Assembly (NCBI GenBank): GCA_020635565.1
Contig: JACJZN010000008.1
Coordinates: 248,001 to 312,000, forward strand
Reading direction: 5' to 3'
Length of the DNA stretch: 64,000 bases
Source: Flavobacteriales bacterium
GTDB taxonomy: Bacteria > Bacteroidota > Bacteroidia > Flavobacteriales_D > Parvicellaceae
The notes under the pieces are model-generated. The model was not told where the DNA came from and ran no database searches. It was given only the letters and a program-made list of their open reading frames with translations. Shown in pieces: positions 15,715-24,631 of this stretch; position 1 is the stretch's first letter; every line of letters starts with the position of its first letter. The position numbers and the translations under genes are program-made.

Positions 15715-18447
15715 ATGAAGACTCGGTCGTTTATTGGTGATTTTTGTAGTTCGCTTGTTGAAGAGTATGGATTTGACGGACTGAGGAATTTAGTAATAGT
15801 TATTCCTTCTCAGCGTGTTGCGATTTATATTAGAGAGGAGTTGCTGAAAATGTCAGATCAGGTATTTTGGATGCCTAGAATATTGCCAATCAATCAATTT
15901 TTGCAGGAGCGACATGAATTTGCAATGATCGATGATCTGGAGTTGGTTTTTGAATTGTATGAGGCTTATAAAGAAACATTTGATCAACCGGATTCATTTG
16001 ATGATTTTCTTACATGGTCATCTATGATCATATCTGATTTCAATGAAGTCGATAAGTATTTACTCGATCCCAATCAGGTGTTTAAAAATCTGCAGTCGAT
16101 CAAAGATATTGAGTCATGGAGTTTTAACCAGGATGAATTGTCTGAAACACAAAAACAGTTTCTTAAATTCTGGGAAAAGTTGGGAGAACTTTATCATAAG
16201 TTCCATTTCAGGTTAACTAAAAAGGGAGAGATATCTAATTCCAGGATCTACAGAGTGATTGCCGAAGAACCTGAGAAATATTTGTCCGGCATTAAAGGAC
16301 GAATCTTTTTTGTTGGATTCAATGCTCTTTCCAGGGCGGAGGAGAAGATCTTTAAGTTTATTGTAGATGCTCAAATTGGCGAAGCCGTATGGGATGTGGA
16401 TTCTTATTACTTGTCTGATCCAAAAATGGAGGCAGGTAAATTCGTTCGAAAGTATCTATCGTGGTCAGGAAAGAATGATCGGATTGCAATGGATGCCTTT
16501 AAAAACGGCACAAAGAATATTCGGGTATTAAAGTCGAATTCCAATCTTCAACAAACGTCAATTGCATCCCAGATTTTGAGGGCTACAAACCTGAACGAAA
16601 GGAAAAGTATGGCAGTAGTATTTGCTGATGAGGGGTTGTTGAAACCTATGTTAAATATTTTGCCTCGAGAAATAGATAAGTTGAATGTGGCTATGGGGTA
16701 TCCTTTAAATGCAGCATCAGTGTTCTCTCTTTTTGAGGAAATGATACAGGTTCAAATCAATATTGAGCGCTACAAGAACAAGGGGTATGTTTATTATAAG
16801 GATTTTCAGGCCATTTCGCAGCATGAATTGTTTCATATTTATCTGGAATTCAAAGGAGTTGATCTATCGGTGATTGATAGGAAAATTGCCAAGGAGAATT
16901 ATTCTTATCTTCCATTGGATCTTGTTTGTTCTGAATTGGGAGAAAGTCAAGGTGAGATAGCCTTTCTATTTGTGAAGTGTGATGATTTATTTAAGTTCCT
17001 ATCAAGCCAAATTTCTTTTTTCAAGGTGTTATATGAAGCAATTAAGGACAATGTTTTAGAAAGAGAGTCGCTGGGAGCTCTGGTGATTGCTTTGGAGAGA
17101 ATAGTTGAGATTCAGAAAAAGTATGGCCAGATCGAACGAATAAGTTCAATTAATCAATTATCTCGACAGGTTCTTAGAGGATTGAATGTATCTTTTCTTG
17201 GAGAGCCTCTTCATGGTCTCCAGTTTTTAGGATTATTGGAAACTCGAGCTCTGGATTTTGATCATGTAGTCTTGTTGTCTTGTAATGAAGATATCCTGCC
17301 AAAGCAAACTTCTTCAAATTCTCTAATTCCGTATGATCTTAGAAATTATTTGGGTTTACCGACAAAAGATGACAAGGAAGCAATATTCGCATACTATTTC
17401 TACCGGTTAATTCAACGTGCTAAGAAAATTGATTTGATCTATAATGGTGGAGAAGGAGAGGGGATGGGAGCCAGCGAGAAAAGTAGATATTTACTTCAAA
17501 TTGAAGAGGAATTAGAAAGTGAGAATATTCAGATAAAAGAAGTGGATGTTGTTTCGGAAATAAACTCAACGGATATGAGTTCTAATTTGGGAACAAACGA
17601 ATTATTGCAAAGCAGAATTATGCAATGGTTTTCCAATGGTATTTCGGCTTCAGCAATAAATACATTTAGTAATTGTCCAAGGGATTTTCTGTATACCCAA
17701 TTATTGCGTTTCACTCAGAATGAAAATATTGAGGAAGATATAGAGTCGAGTACTTATGGCACGATTGTGCATGAAGTGTTGGAAAATATGTATACTAAAG
17801 TTGGGGCATATGTGGGGAAGGAACAATTGAATGTAATGATCAAAACGTTTAGAAATGAACTAGATCAGAGTTTTAATAAGCGATTCCCGAGTGGGAACTA
17901 CAAGACAGGTAAGAACTTATTGATGTATGAGACAGCGATCTATACAGTTAAGAAGTTTTTGGATTCAGAGATGAAACTGGTAGAAGAATGCGGAGTGATT
18001 AAAATACTTGGACTCGAGGAAGCTCACGAAAAGCAAATTTCATTGAGTACTTCATTAGGAGAGATGAAGATAAGAGTAAAAGGATTAATAGATAGAGTCG
18101 ATCAAATTGGAGATTGTGTAAGAATTGTTGATTACAAAACAGGAGTCGTAGAAAAACTAAACTTTGGAAATGATTGGGGTAAAGTTTCAAAGTTTCAATT
18201 GCAATTAATGATGTATCTGTATCTGTATGATTCCCAATTAGATGTTTCCTGTGGGATGATTTCTTTTAAATCTACAGGTAAAGGATTTCAAAAATTGAGT
18301 TTTTCTGGTCAGGATAGGTTTGATGCAAAATGGATACAGAATGAATTCCGACCAAAGTTTGAGGAATATTTATTAGAGTTTGTTGAGTCCGTTATCGGTT
18401 CAGAGTTTAATCACAATTCTCAAAGTAAATATTGTAAGCTTTGTTAA
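15715..18447 (+). CDS. AddB-like helicase-nuclease (PD-(D/E)XK family)
   Basis: Likely subunit of an AddAB/RecBCD-type double-strand-break end-processing enzyme. The 910 residues comprise a degenerate UvrD-like helicase body (about 1-640) and a C-terminal PD-(D/E)XK nuclease domain. The nuclease motif is visible as D793 in GLIDRVD and D806-Y-K808 in VDYKTG. An Fe-S staple cysteine lies ahead of it at C654 (SNCPRDFLY), with two more at the very end, C907-x2-C910. The standard staple has a fourth Cys about six residues later, but the stop codon follows C910 at once. AddB is usually near 1,000-1,150 residues; Bacteroidota forms are often shorter. The AddA partner is not in the window. Confidence 0.85.
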   Translation: MKTRSFIGDFCSSLVEEYGFDGLRNLVIVIPSQRVAIYIREELLKMSDQVFWMPRILPINQFLQERHEFAMIDDLELVFELYEAYKETFDQPDSFDDFLTWSSMIISDFNEVDKYLLDPNQVFKNLQSIKDIESWSFNQDELSETQKQFLKFWEKLGELYHKFHFRLTKKGEISNSRIYRVIAEEPEKYLSGIKGRIFFVGFNALSRAEEKIFKFIVDAQIGEAVWDVDSYYLSDPKMEAGKFVRKYLSWSGKNDRIAMDAFKNGTKNIRVLKSNSNLQQTSIASQILRATNLNERKSMAVVFADEGLLKPMLNILPREIDKLNVAMGYPLNAASVFSLFEEMIQVQINIERYKNKGYVYYKDFQAISQHELFHIYLEFKGVDLSVIDRKIAKENYSYLPLDLVCSELGESQGEIAFLFVKCDDLFKFLSSQISFFKVLYEAIKDNVLERESLGALVIALERIVEIQKKYGQIERISSINQLSRQVLRGLNVSFLGEPLHGLQFLGLLETRALDFDHVVLLSCNEDILPKQTSSNSLIPYDLRNYLGLPTKDDKEAIFAYYFYRLIQRAKKIDLIYNGGEGEGMGASEKSRYLLQIEEELESENIQIKEVDVVSEINSTDMSSNLGTNELLQSRIMQWFSNGISASAINTFSNCPRDFLYTQLLRFTQNENIEEDIESSTYGTIVHEVLENMYTKVGAYVGKEQLNVMIKTFRNELDQSFNKRFPSGNYKTGKNLLMYETAIYTVKKFLDSEMKLVEECGVIKILGLEEAHEKQISLSTSLGEMKIRVKGLIDRVDQIGDCVRIVDYKTGVVEKLNFGNDWGKVSKFQLQLMMYLYLYDSQLDVSCGMISFKSTGKGFQKLSFSGQDRFDAKWIQNEFRPKFEEYLLEFVESVIGSEFNHNSQSKYCKLC

Positions 18448-18449
18448 AT

Positions 18450-18477
18450 GAAAAATCCCGAGCCGGGTAACTCGGGA
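18450..18477 (-). terminator. Intrinsic terminator of the response regulator gene
   Basis: Seven-base-pair GC-rich stem (18456-18462 with 18471-18477), followed on the minus strand by a T run (complement of 18451-18455). It lies about 105 bases beyond the response regulator stop; a second small hairpin (18545-18562) sits between. There is no T tail on the plus strand. Confidence 0.7.
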
Positions 18478-18581
18478 CAATTCTTTGCAAGGAAAATATA
18501 AAACCAGTAAAAACAAGAGGTAGCAATCTCATTGTTCTTGAATTAATGACGTTTAGGTCATTGTTAGGGTTGCCTATTTGA

Positions 18582-19265
18582 TTAAATATTTTCTGTGAAT
18601 TTATACCCAACTCCTCTAACAGATTGAAAGTGAGATGATTGATCTTGATCAAAGATTTTCCGGAACGAAAGAATAACGTTGTCAATTGTTCGTGTATTGG
18701 GGATTCTTTCATATTCCCATATTTTTTGTAAAATTTCCTTTCGACTGACAACGTTTTCTTTATTATCTACAAGAAGCTTTAGAAGTTTAGCTTGTTTGTC
18801 GCTGAGCTGTACTGTACCACCATCTTTTTTCTGAACAGTAAATGATTCTAGATCAATAATATTTCCGTTGATATTGTATTCAGACCATGTGCTGGTTTTT
18901 GCGGGGCTGATTCTCTTTAAAATGTTTCTGATTCTAAGGTCCAATTCTTTCATGTTGAATGGCTTAGAGATGTAATCATCGGCTCCAAGTGTTAATCCTT
19001 TAATTCGGTCCTCTGCAGTATCTCTTGCAGTAAGAAAGAGGATGGGTGTTTTTTGGTCAGAGAGTCTGATTTTTTCGCAAACGTCAAACCCGTTAAGTTT
19101 TGGCATCATGACATCTAACAGGATCAGGTCTACTTTGGAGTTCTTATGTATGTCAACAGCCTCAATTCCATCAAAGGCTGAAATAACTTTGAATCCTTCC
19201 AATTCCAGGTTTAGTTTAATCGCCTCGTGTAAGGATCGTTCATCTTCCGCAAGTAAAATGTTCAT
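18582..19265 (-). CDS. OmpR/PhoB-family response regulator
   Basis: A 227-residue two-component transcription factor. The receiver domain (about 1-120) has the acidic pair E7-D8, phospho-acceptor D51 (LLDVMMP), switch T79 (LFLTARD) and K101 (SKPF), all intact. The C-terminal part (about 130-227) is a winged helix of the OmpR type (SRKEILQKIWEYE, RTIDNVILSFRKIF, VRGVGYKF). Length is standard. No histidine kinase gene is next to it, so within this window it is an orphan; its kinase must lie elsewhere or be shared. Resembles the RprY-like regulators of Bacteroidota; the signal is unknown. Confidence 0.93.
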   Translation of the reverse strand: MNILLAEDERSLHEAIKLNLELEGFKVISAFDGIEAVDIHKNSKVDLILLDVMMPKLNGFDVCEKIRLSDQKTPILFLTARDTAEDRIKGLTLGADDYISKPFNMKELDLRIRNILKRISPAKTSTWSEYNINGNIIDLESFTVQKKDGGTVQLSDKQAKLLKLLVDNKENVVSRKEILQKIWEYERIPNTRTIDNVILSFRKIFDQDQSSHFQSVRGVGYKFTENI

Positions 19266-19376
19266 CTCTTCTGAATTTGTCGTAAAGGTACGAAGTTAGA
19301 CTTTTTAACATCCATTGGATAATAAATAAATATTCGTAAATTGAGCCACCTTTTGAAACAAAAATTAAGAAACCAA

Positions 19377-19625
19377 ATGAAACAATTTATGAAAAAAGTA
19401 ACCTTAACCTTGGCTCTTTTTGTAGGAGCTATTTCAGTTTCACTTGCTCAGTCAGTGGCTGAGAATAAGGAAATGAAGAAAGAGAAGGTAGTCTCGACTA
19501 GATTAAAAGTTGATGGGACTAAGCCTGTTAAAAAGATCGAACCAGTAAAAAGATCAGAATTGCAAGTGCTTCCAGCTATGAAGGGAGAGGCAATTATTGA
19601 AGAAAAAGAAACCAATCAGAAATAA
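19377..19625 (+). CDS. Small secreted basic protein upstream of the T9SS protease
   Basis: An 82-residue protein starting at the ATG at 19377 (an upstream TTG at 19341 would give an unlikely extension). It has a signal peptide (about 1-25: hydrophobic TLALFVGAISVSLA then QS) followed by a Lys/Glu-rich, probably unstructured mature part of about 57 residues. It has no Cys and no known motif. The stop lies 11 bases before the ATG of the large secreted protease, so they share a transcript. A role as inhibitor, chaperone or accessory of the protease is possible from position alone; I do not recognise the family. Confidence 0.68.
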   Translation: MKQFMKKVTLTLALFVGAISVSLAQSVAENKEMKKEKVVSTRLKVDGTKPVKKIEPVKRSELQVLPAMKGEAIIEEKETNQK

Positions 19626-19636
19626 TCAATAGAACC

Positions 19637-22600
19637 ATGAAAAAGATGACTAAAAAAGTCTTGTCTTTTGGATTAGGTATTTTACTCGGAACAACTTCTT
19701 TCGCTCAGTTGAGTAAGGGAGGGTCTCCGTACTCGTTTGCAAATACCACTCAGCCAAAAAGCACAATTCAAATGAAACAGTTGCCTGCGCCAGATATGAT
19801 CGCTATCAGTGCTGCAGATGCAATCAATGACATTTCGAAAGAAAACTATAGGGTAGGGATCAATTATCCCGTAAATTATAATGTGTTGAATTCAGGTTCG
19901 TGGGAAACGACCTCTGACGGAGGATCCCTATGGAGATTGAAAATTCATAGTGATAATGCAAAGGCCATAGGACTTTATTATCACAATTTTTTCTTACCAA
20001 CTGGTGGAAAGGTCTTTATCTACAATGAGAACCAAAACCATGTGATAGGGGCATTTACAAGTGATTATAATTATCAGGATATCATTAGAGCTACTCAAAT
20101 GATTCAGGGGGAGACGATTACTATTGAGTATTATGCTCCTGCAGGAGTCACACAGAATCCGATTATTGAAATCAAAGAAGTGGTACATTTCTATCGTGGG
20201 GTAGAGGAGTTTGTTAAACCATTTGAGGATCCGAATACGACCTCTGGTCAACTGATTGAAAAAGCAGCAAGTTGTCAGGTGGATGTGGCTTGTACACCGG
20301 AGATTACCGGATGGGAAGAGCAACGAGATGCTGTTGTACATTACTCATTCTCTTCTGGAGGATCTACTTATGTTTGTTCTGCATCAATGGTAAATAATAC
20401 TGCTCAGGATTGTACTCCATACATCTTAACAGCTTGGCACTGTGGTGAGCCAAATGCTGGTTCAAATATCAGTTCTTGGGTGTGGTATTGGAATTATCAG
20501 AAGACATCTTGTCAAACAGGGTCAGGAAATTTAACAGATCCTTCAAAAGGTACGAATACAATGACTGGAGGAACTGTTGTTGCTTCTTCAGGAAGTGGAA
20601 CATCTTTGAATCAACCTCCTGGAACTAATGAGGTAGCAGGTTCGGATTTCTATTTGGTAGAGTTGAATTCAACTCCTCCTGCCTCGTATAACGCATTCTA
20701 TGCTGGGTGGAACAGAGCCAACACTGGTTCTGGTTCAGGAAAAGGTATTCACCACCCAGCTGGATCAGCAAAGAAAGTATCAACTTATACATCAACATTA
20801 ACATCTGCTACATATAATGGAGGTGCTTCAAATGCGCACTGGAGAGTAGTTTGGTCTGCAACTACTAATGGTCATGGAGTTACAGAGGGAGGATCTTCAG
20901 GATCTCCGATTTTTGACAATAATGGTAGAGTAGTTGGACAATTATCAGGAGGTTCTTCTTATTGTACGGCTACAGGTCAGGCAGATCTATATGGTAAATT
21001 GTATACAGACTGGGATTTGAACGGAACAACAAATTCAGCTAGACTGAAGCCATGGTTGGACCCGACAAATTCAGGGGTGACGGTATTGGATGGAGCTTAT
21101 GAGCCATGTAATGCTTCAAATCCACCATCATGTAGTATAAATGCCAGCTCAACTTCTATTACTGAAGGGGGAACTGTTACTTTTTCGGATGGATCAACAG
21201 GTAATCCAACTACATGGGCGTGGAATTTTGATAATACTTCTCAAGGAGGTGTTTCACCAACATCTGCTTCGACCCAATCCCCTGGTTCAGTTACATTTTC
21301 TACTTCAGGGACTTATGAGGTAGAACTGACTGTGTCTAATGCAAATGGAACAACTACATGTACGGAAACGATAGTTGTGTCTGCGTATACAGGATGTGAT
21401 ACATTGTACAATATGAATGACACGAATTCATTAACACTTTATTACACAGGTAACGGTGGTTATATATCAGGAACAAATGGTTTTGGAGATTTGGCTAAAG
21501 CAGAGTTTTATACAGGTTATGCACCAGCTACTCACGTAACTGGATGTGAAATTGGTCTTTATGCTGAAAGCGGAGGAAACGGAACTACTTTTGATGTAGT
21601 TGTTTGGGATGATAATGCGGGTGTGCCAGGGACAGAGTTGTATAGAGAATCGTATGATTTAGATGCTATTGCCACTGCTTTGGCAGGGAATATTTACTTG
21701 GTGCCTTTTGATTTCTCTTCCCCGGTTAATGTTGGAGGAAATGATTTTTACATTGGAGTTGATATGGCTAACTATGGGGCCGGTGATACAATTGGTATAG
21801 TTACTAATTTGTATACCGTAACAGTTCCTTCTACGGCTTATGAACAATATAGTGATGGGACATGGCATACAATTGAGGAGTACTGGACGTATCCATTCTC
21901 TATGTATATCAAGCCATTTGTTACAACATCGCCTGTTACAGGTTCGGCCACATCTAATGTAACTGCGACATGTACAGGAAATACAATTAGTTTTTCTGCT
22001 TCAGGCACTAATGTGAATGATTATGAATGGTACTTCCCTGGAGGAGCACCTGCCACATCAACAAATGCTACCGAAGATGTAACATATGGTACTGCAGGAA
22101 GTTATACGGCTTATGTCTATTTAAATGGGTCTTCTTGTAGTGGTACCTTATTAGATAGTGTGGAGATAACAATTACTGATGCACCAACTGTGACTAATGT
22201 GCCAACTGATCCTACATGTGCAGGAAATGATGGACAGATTGTAATTACTGCTACTGGAGGTACTTCACCTTATCAATATTCTATTGATGGTGGATTTAAC
22301 TTCCAGGCAGGAGCAACTTTCAGCGGATTGACAGATGGATCGTATAGTATTATTGTAGAGGATGCTAATGGATGTCAAGGATCAAGTTCTGCGACATTGA
22401 GTCCTGGTGCAGGAGCTTTAACAGTGTCTAGTACTCCGACAAATCCATCATGTGCAGGAAATGACGGTCAGATAGTGATAGCAGCTACTGGTGGAGCTAC
22501 ACCTTATTCCTACAGTATTGATGGTGGATCAAACTTCCAGTCTTCAGCGACTTTCACTGGTTTAGCCGTTGGTACTTATAGTATTGTGGTGGCAGATAAC

Positions 22601-24535
22601 AATAGTTGTCAAGGAACAAGTCAGGTTACTCTTACAGGTACCACTGGATCTGTTTCTGCGACTTCTTCTACAGTGAATCCTTCATGTGGTGCTTCTGATG
22701 GTCAGATTACGATTACTGCAACTGGAGGTACTGGTCCTTATCAGTACTCTGTGGATGGTGGATCAAACTTCCAGTCTTCTGCGACTTTCACAACTTTACC
22801 TGTTGGTACTTACAACATAGTTGTTCAAGATGCGAATACATGTCAAGGAACTACTTCTGCTACTTTGACGAATAGTTCAGGACCATCAGTTTCTGCCTCA
22901 GGTAGCAATGCTACTTGTTTTGGAACAGCTACAGGGTCAATCTCTGCTACTGCAACTGGAGGAACTCCTTCATATACTTATAGTGTAGATGGAACTACTT
23001 TTGGAGCATCATCTTCGTTCACTGGATTAACTGCTGGTACGTATACTGTTTATGTTAATGACGCAGGTTCATGTCAGGGAACTACAACCGTAACAATTTC
23101 AGAACCTACAGCGGTAGTACATTCTGCTTCTGTCACGAATGCTTCTTGTGGAAGTTCAAATGGTTCGATCGTAGTTACTGCAACCGGTGGATCTTCTCCA
23201 TATACGTATAGTTTGAATTCTGGAGCAGGACAAAGTTCAGGTTCATTCACAGGTTTAGCAGCTGGATCTTACACAGTTCAGGTTACTGATGCCAGTGGAT
23301 GTACTTCTTCGATGACTTCTGAAACCGTTGGGGGAGGAACTGCCCCTGCTATTACAAGTCCGACAATTACGGATGAAACATGTATGGATTCAAATGGTCA
23401 GATCATTGTGAACGCAACAGGTGGTACAACTCCATTGACTTATAGTAATGATGGAGGAGGGACTTATCAGTCTTCATCTGTGTTTAGTGGACTTTCTGCT
23501 GGTACTTATGCGATTATGGTTATGGATGCATCTGGATGTTCTTCATCGACTAACGCAACAGTTACTAATACAGGAGGCTTCACGTTGATTGTCAATCCTT
23601 CGGCTGGTCAAACGATCTGCGCAGGTAATGCGGCAAACATTAGTGCTAGTGGTGCTGGTTCAGGAGCAACCTATACTTGGGATCAGGGACTTCCTGCAGG
23701 AGCGTCTCACACTGTTTCTCCATCAGTAACCACCACATATAATGTTCAGGCTACTGATTTGTCTGGATGTACAGAGTCTGCTTCTACTACAATTACTGTA
23801 GAGACGATTCCAACAGTTACTGTCATTCCTTCTAACCCTACAATTTGTAATGGTGATACTCAGGCGCTAACTGCAACTGGAGCTCAGTCTTATGTTTGGA
23901 ATACGGGTGCTAATACAGCAACGATTAATGTAACTCCAACAACGCAAACTACTTACACTGTTATTGGTCAGAATGGATCATGTGCAGGTACTCCTGTACA
24001 AGTTACAGTTGCTGTAGATCCTTCACCAACCGTAGTAGCGAATTCAGATGTGACGTCTATTCCATTAGGAGGAACAGTTAACTTCGATAATGCTGGTTCT
24101 AGTGCTACTTCATATTCTTGGAACTTTGGTGATGGTCAATCATCAACTCAAGGATTCGTAGCTCATACTTATAATGTTGCAGGTACGTATACTGTAACGT
24201 TAACAGGAACTATTGGAAACTGTACTTCTACGGATGTAATTACCATCGTAGTTGGATCTACAGGTATCGATCAGGTGTCATTAGAAGATGGAGTTTCATT
24301 ATATCCGAACCCAAACAATGGACAATTCAACTTGAAGTTGAATTTTGGAGTTGCGCAGGAGGTAGATGTTAAACTTTATAGTGCTATTGGTCAGTTGGTA
24401 GAAGCCAGAAATCTTGGAAGTGTTTCTTCATCTGTTGTTGAGTTTAATTTAGCTAATCATGCAGGTGGTGTTTATTTCGTTCAGGTAAATACTGAATCAG
24501 GAACAATTACTAAGAGAATTACTGTATCTAAGTAA
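19637..24535 (+). CDS. Large T9SS-secreted trypsin-like serine protease with PKD and SprB-type repeats
   Basis: A 1632-residue surface or secreted protein. Signal peptide at about 1-24. After a prodomain-like region (30-200) comes a chymotrypsin-fold protease (about 205-490) like lysyl endopeptidase. The catalytic triad is visible as H268 (LTAWHCGE), D337 (GSDFYLVEL) and S421 (GGSSGSPIF), with several Cys pairs. Then follow a PKD domain (about 500-580), a beta-sandwich domain (590-770), a second PKD-like unit, six SprB-type repeats (858-1310), more beta domains, a third PKD (about 1465-1540) and a T9SS type A tail (SLYPNPNNGQFNLK ... GVYFVQV). It probably digests extracellular protein. The triad is complete, so activity is likely; specificity is not shown. 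Confidence 0.93.
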   Translation: MKKMTKKVLSFGLGILLGTTSFAQLSKGGSPYSFANTTQPKSTIQMKQLPAPDMIAISAADAINDISKENYRVGINYPVNYNVLNSGSWETTSDGGSLWRLKIHSDNAKAIGLYYHNFFLPTGGKVFIYNENQNHVIGAFTSDYNYQDIIRATQMIQGETITIEYYAPAGVTQNPIIEIKEVVHFYRGVEEFVKPFEDPNTTSGQLIEKAASCQVDVACTPEITGWEEQRDAVVHYSFSSGGSTYVCSASMVNNTAQDCTPYILTAWHCGEPNAGSNISSWVWYWNYQKTSCQTGSGNLTDPSKGTNTMTGGTVVASSGSGTSLNQPPGTNEVAGSDFYLVELNSTPPASYNAFYAGWNRANTGSGSGKGIHHPAGSAKKVSTYTSTLTSATYNGGASNAHWRVVWSATTNGHGVTEGGSSGSPIFDNNGRVVGQLSGGSSYCTATGQADLYGKLYTDWDLNGTTNSARLKPWLDPTNSGVTVLDGAYEPCNASNPPSCSINASSTSITEGGTVTFSDGSTGNPTTWAWNFDNTSQGGVSPTSASTQSPGSVTFSTSGTYEVELTVSNANGTTTCTETIVVSAYTGCDTLYNMNDTNSLTLYYTGNGGYISGTNGFGDLAKAEFYTGYAPATHVTGCEIGLYAESGGNGTTFDVVVWDDNAGVPGTELYRESYDLDAIATALAGNIYLVPFDFSSPVNVGGNDFYIGVDMANYGAGDTIGIVTNLYTVTVPSTAYEQYSDGTWHTIEEYWTYPFSMYIKPFVTTSPVTGSATSNVTATCTGNTISFSASGTNVNDYEWYFPGGAPATSTNATEDVTYGTAGSYTAYVYLNGSSCSGTLLDSVEITITDAPTVTNVPTDPTCAGNDGQIVITATGGTSPYQYSIDGGFNFQAGATFSGLTDGSYSIIVEDANGCQGSSSATLSPGAGALTVSSTPTNPSCAGNDGQIVIAATGGATPYSYSIDGGSNFQSSATFTGLAVGTYSIVVADNNSCQGTSQVTLTGTTGSVSATSSTVNPSCGASDGQITITATGGTGPYQYSVDGGSNFQSSATFTTLPVGTYNIVVQDANTCQGTTSATLTNSSGPSVSASGSNATCFGTATGSISATATGGTPSYTYSVDGTTFGASSSFTGLTAGTYTVYVNDAGSCQGTTTVTISEPTAVVHSASVTNASCGSSNGSIVVTATGGSSPYTYSLNSGAGQSSGSFTGLAAGSYTVQVTDASGCTSSMTSETVGGGTAPAITSPTITDETCMDSNGQIIVNATGGTTPLTYSNDGGGTYQSSSVFSGLSAGTYAIMVMDASGCSSSTNATVTNTGGFTLIVNPSAGQTICAGNAANISASGAGSGATYTWDQGLPAGASHTVSPSVTTTYNVQATDLSGCTESASTTITVETIPTVTVIPSNPTICNGDTQALTATGAQSYVWNTGANTATINVTPTTQTTYTVIGQNGSCAGTPVQVTVAVDPSPTVVANSDVTSIPLGGTVNFDNAGSSATSYSWNFGDGQSSTQGFVAHTYNVAGTYTVTLTGTIGNCTSTDVITIVVGSTGIDQVSLEDGVSLYPNPNNGQFNLKLNFGVAQEVDVKLYSAIGQLVEARNLGSVSSSVVEFNLANHAGGVYFVQVNTESGTITKRITVSK
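22208..23580 (+). repeat. Six tandem SprB-type repeats within the protease gene
   Basis: Repeat units begin at about 22208, 22442, 22676, 22907, 23138 and 23372, a period of 231-234 bases (77-78 residues). Each unit encodes two cysteines and the pattern NPSC..sDGQI.ItATGG..PYqYSiDGG..fQ.s.tFtgL..GtY.I.V.Da..C (given loosely). Units one to three are closest to each other in DNA as well as protein, suggesting recent duplication; four to six are more diverged. Confidence 0.9.
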
Positions 24536-24554
24536 TATAAACAATCTAATTGAT

Positions 24555-24591
24555 AACCCCTGCTTGGCTTTTGCCTTGCAGGGGTTTTTTA
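24555..24591 (+). terminator. Intrinsic terminator of the protease gene
   Basis: Nine-base-pair stem AACCCCTGC (24555-24563) with GCAGGGGTT (24578-24586), extended by a weaker inner pairing, then a T run. Confidence 0.88.
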
Positions 24592-24607
24592 TTTTCAACT
24601 TTAAAGC

Positions 24608-24615
24608 TAAATTTG
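24608..24615 (+). promoter_or_regulatory. Possible -7 box for the menaquinone operon
   Basis: TAAATTTG fits TAnnTTTG and ends 16 bases before the ATG at 24632. The -33 position falls in the T tail of the preceding terminator. Confidence 0.38.
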
Positions 24616-24631
24616 TTATTCATCAATTGAT

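Noticed and set aside
18407..18751. 114-residue minus-strand frame across the end of the AddB-like gene and the response regulator
   Set aside because: It overlaps the wing of the regulator in another frame and crosses the regulator's terminator.
19341..19376. TTG at 19341 as the start of the small secreted protein
   Set aside because: It would place 12 polar residues ahead of a normal signal peptide; ATG 19377 is better.
22208..23580. Periodic array considered as a CRISPR or noncoding repeat
   Set aside because: The period is a multiple of three, the frame stays open and the units encode SprB-type protein repeats.
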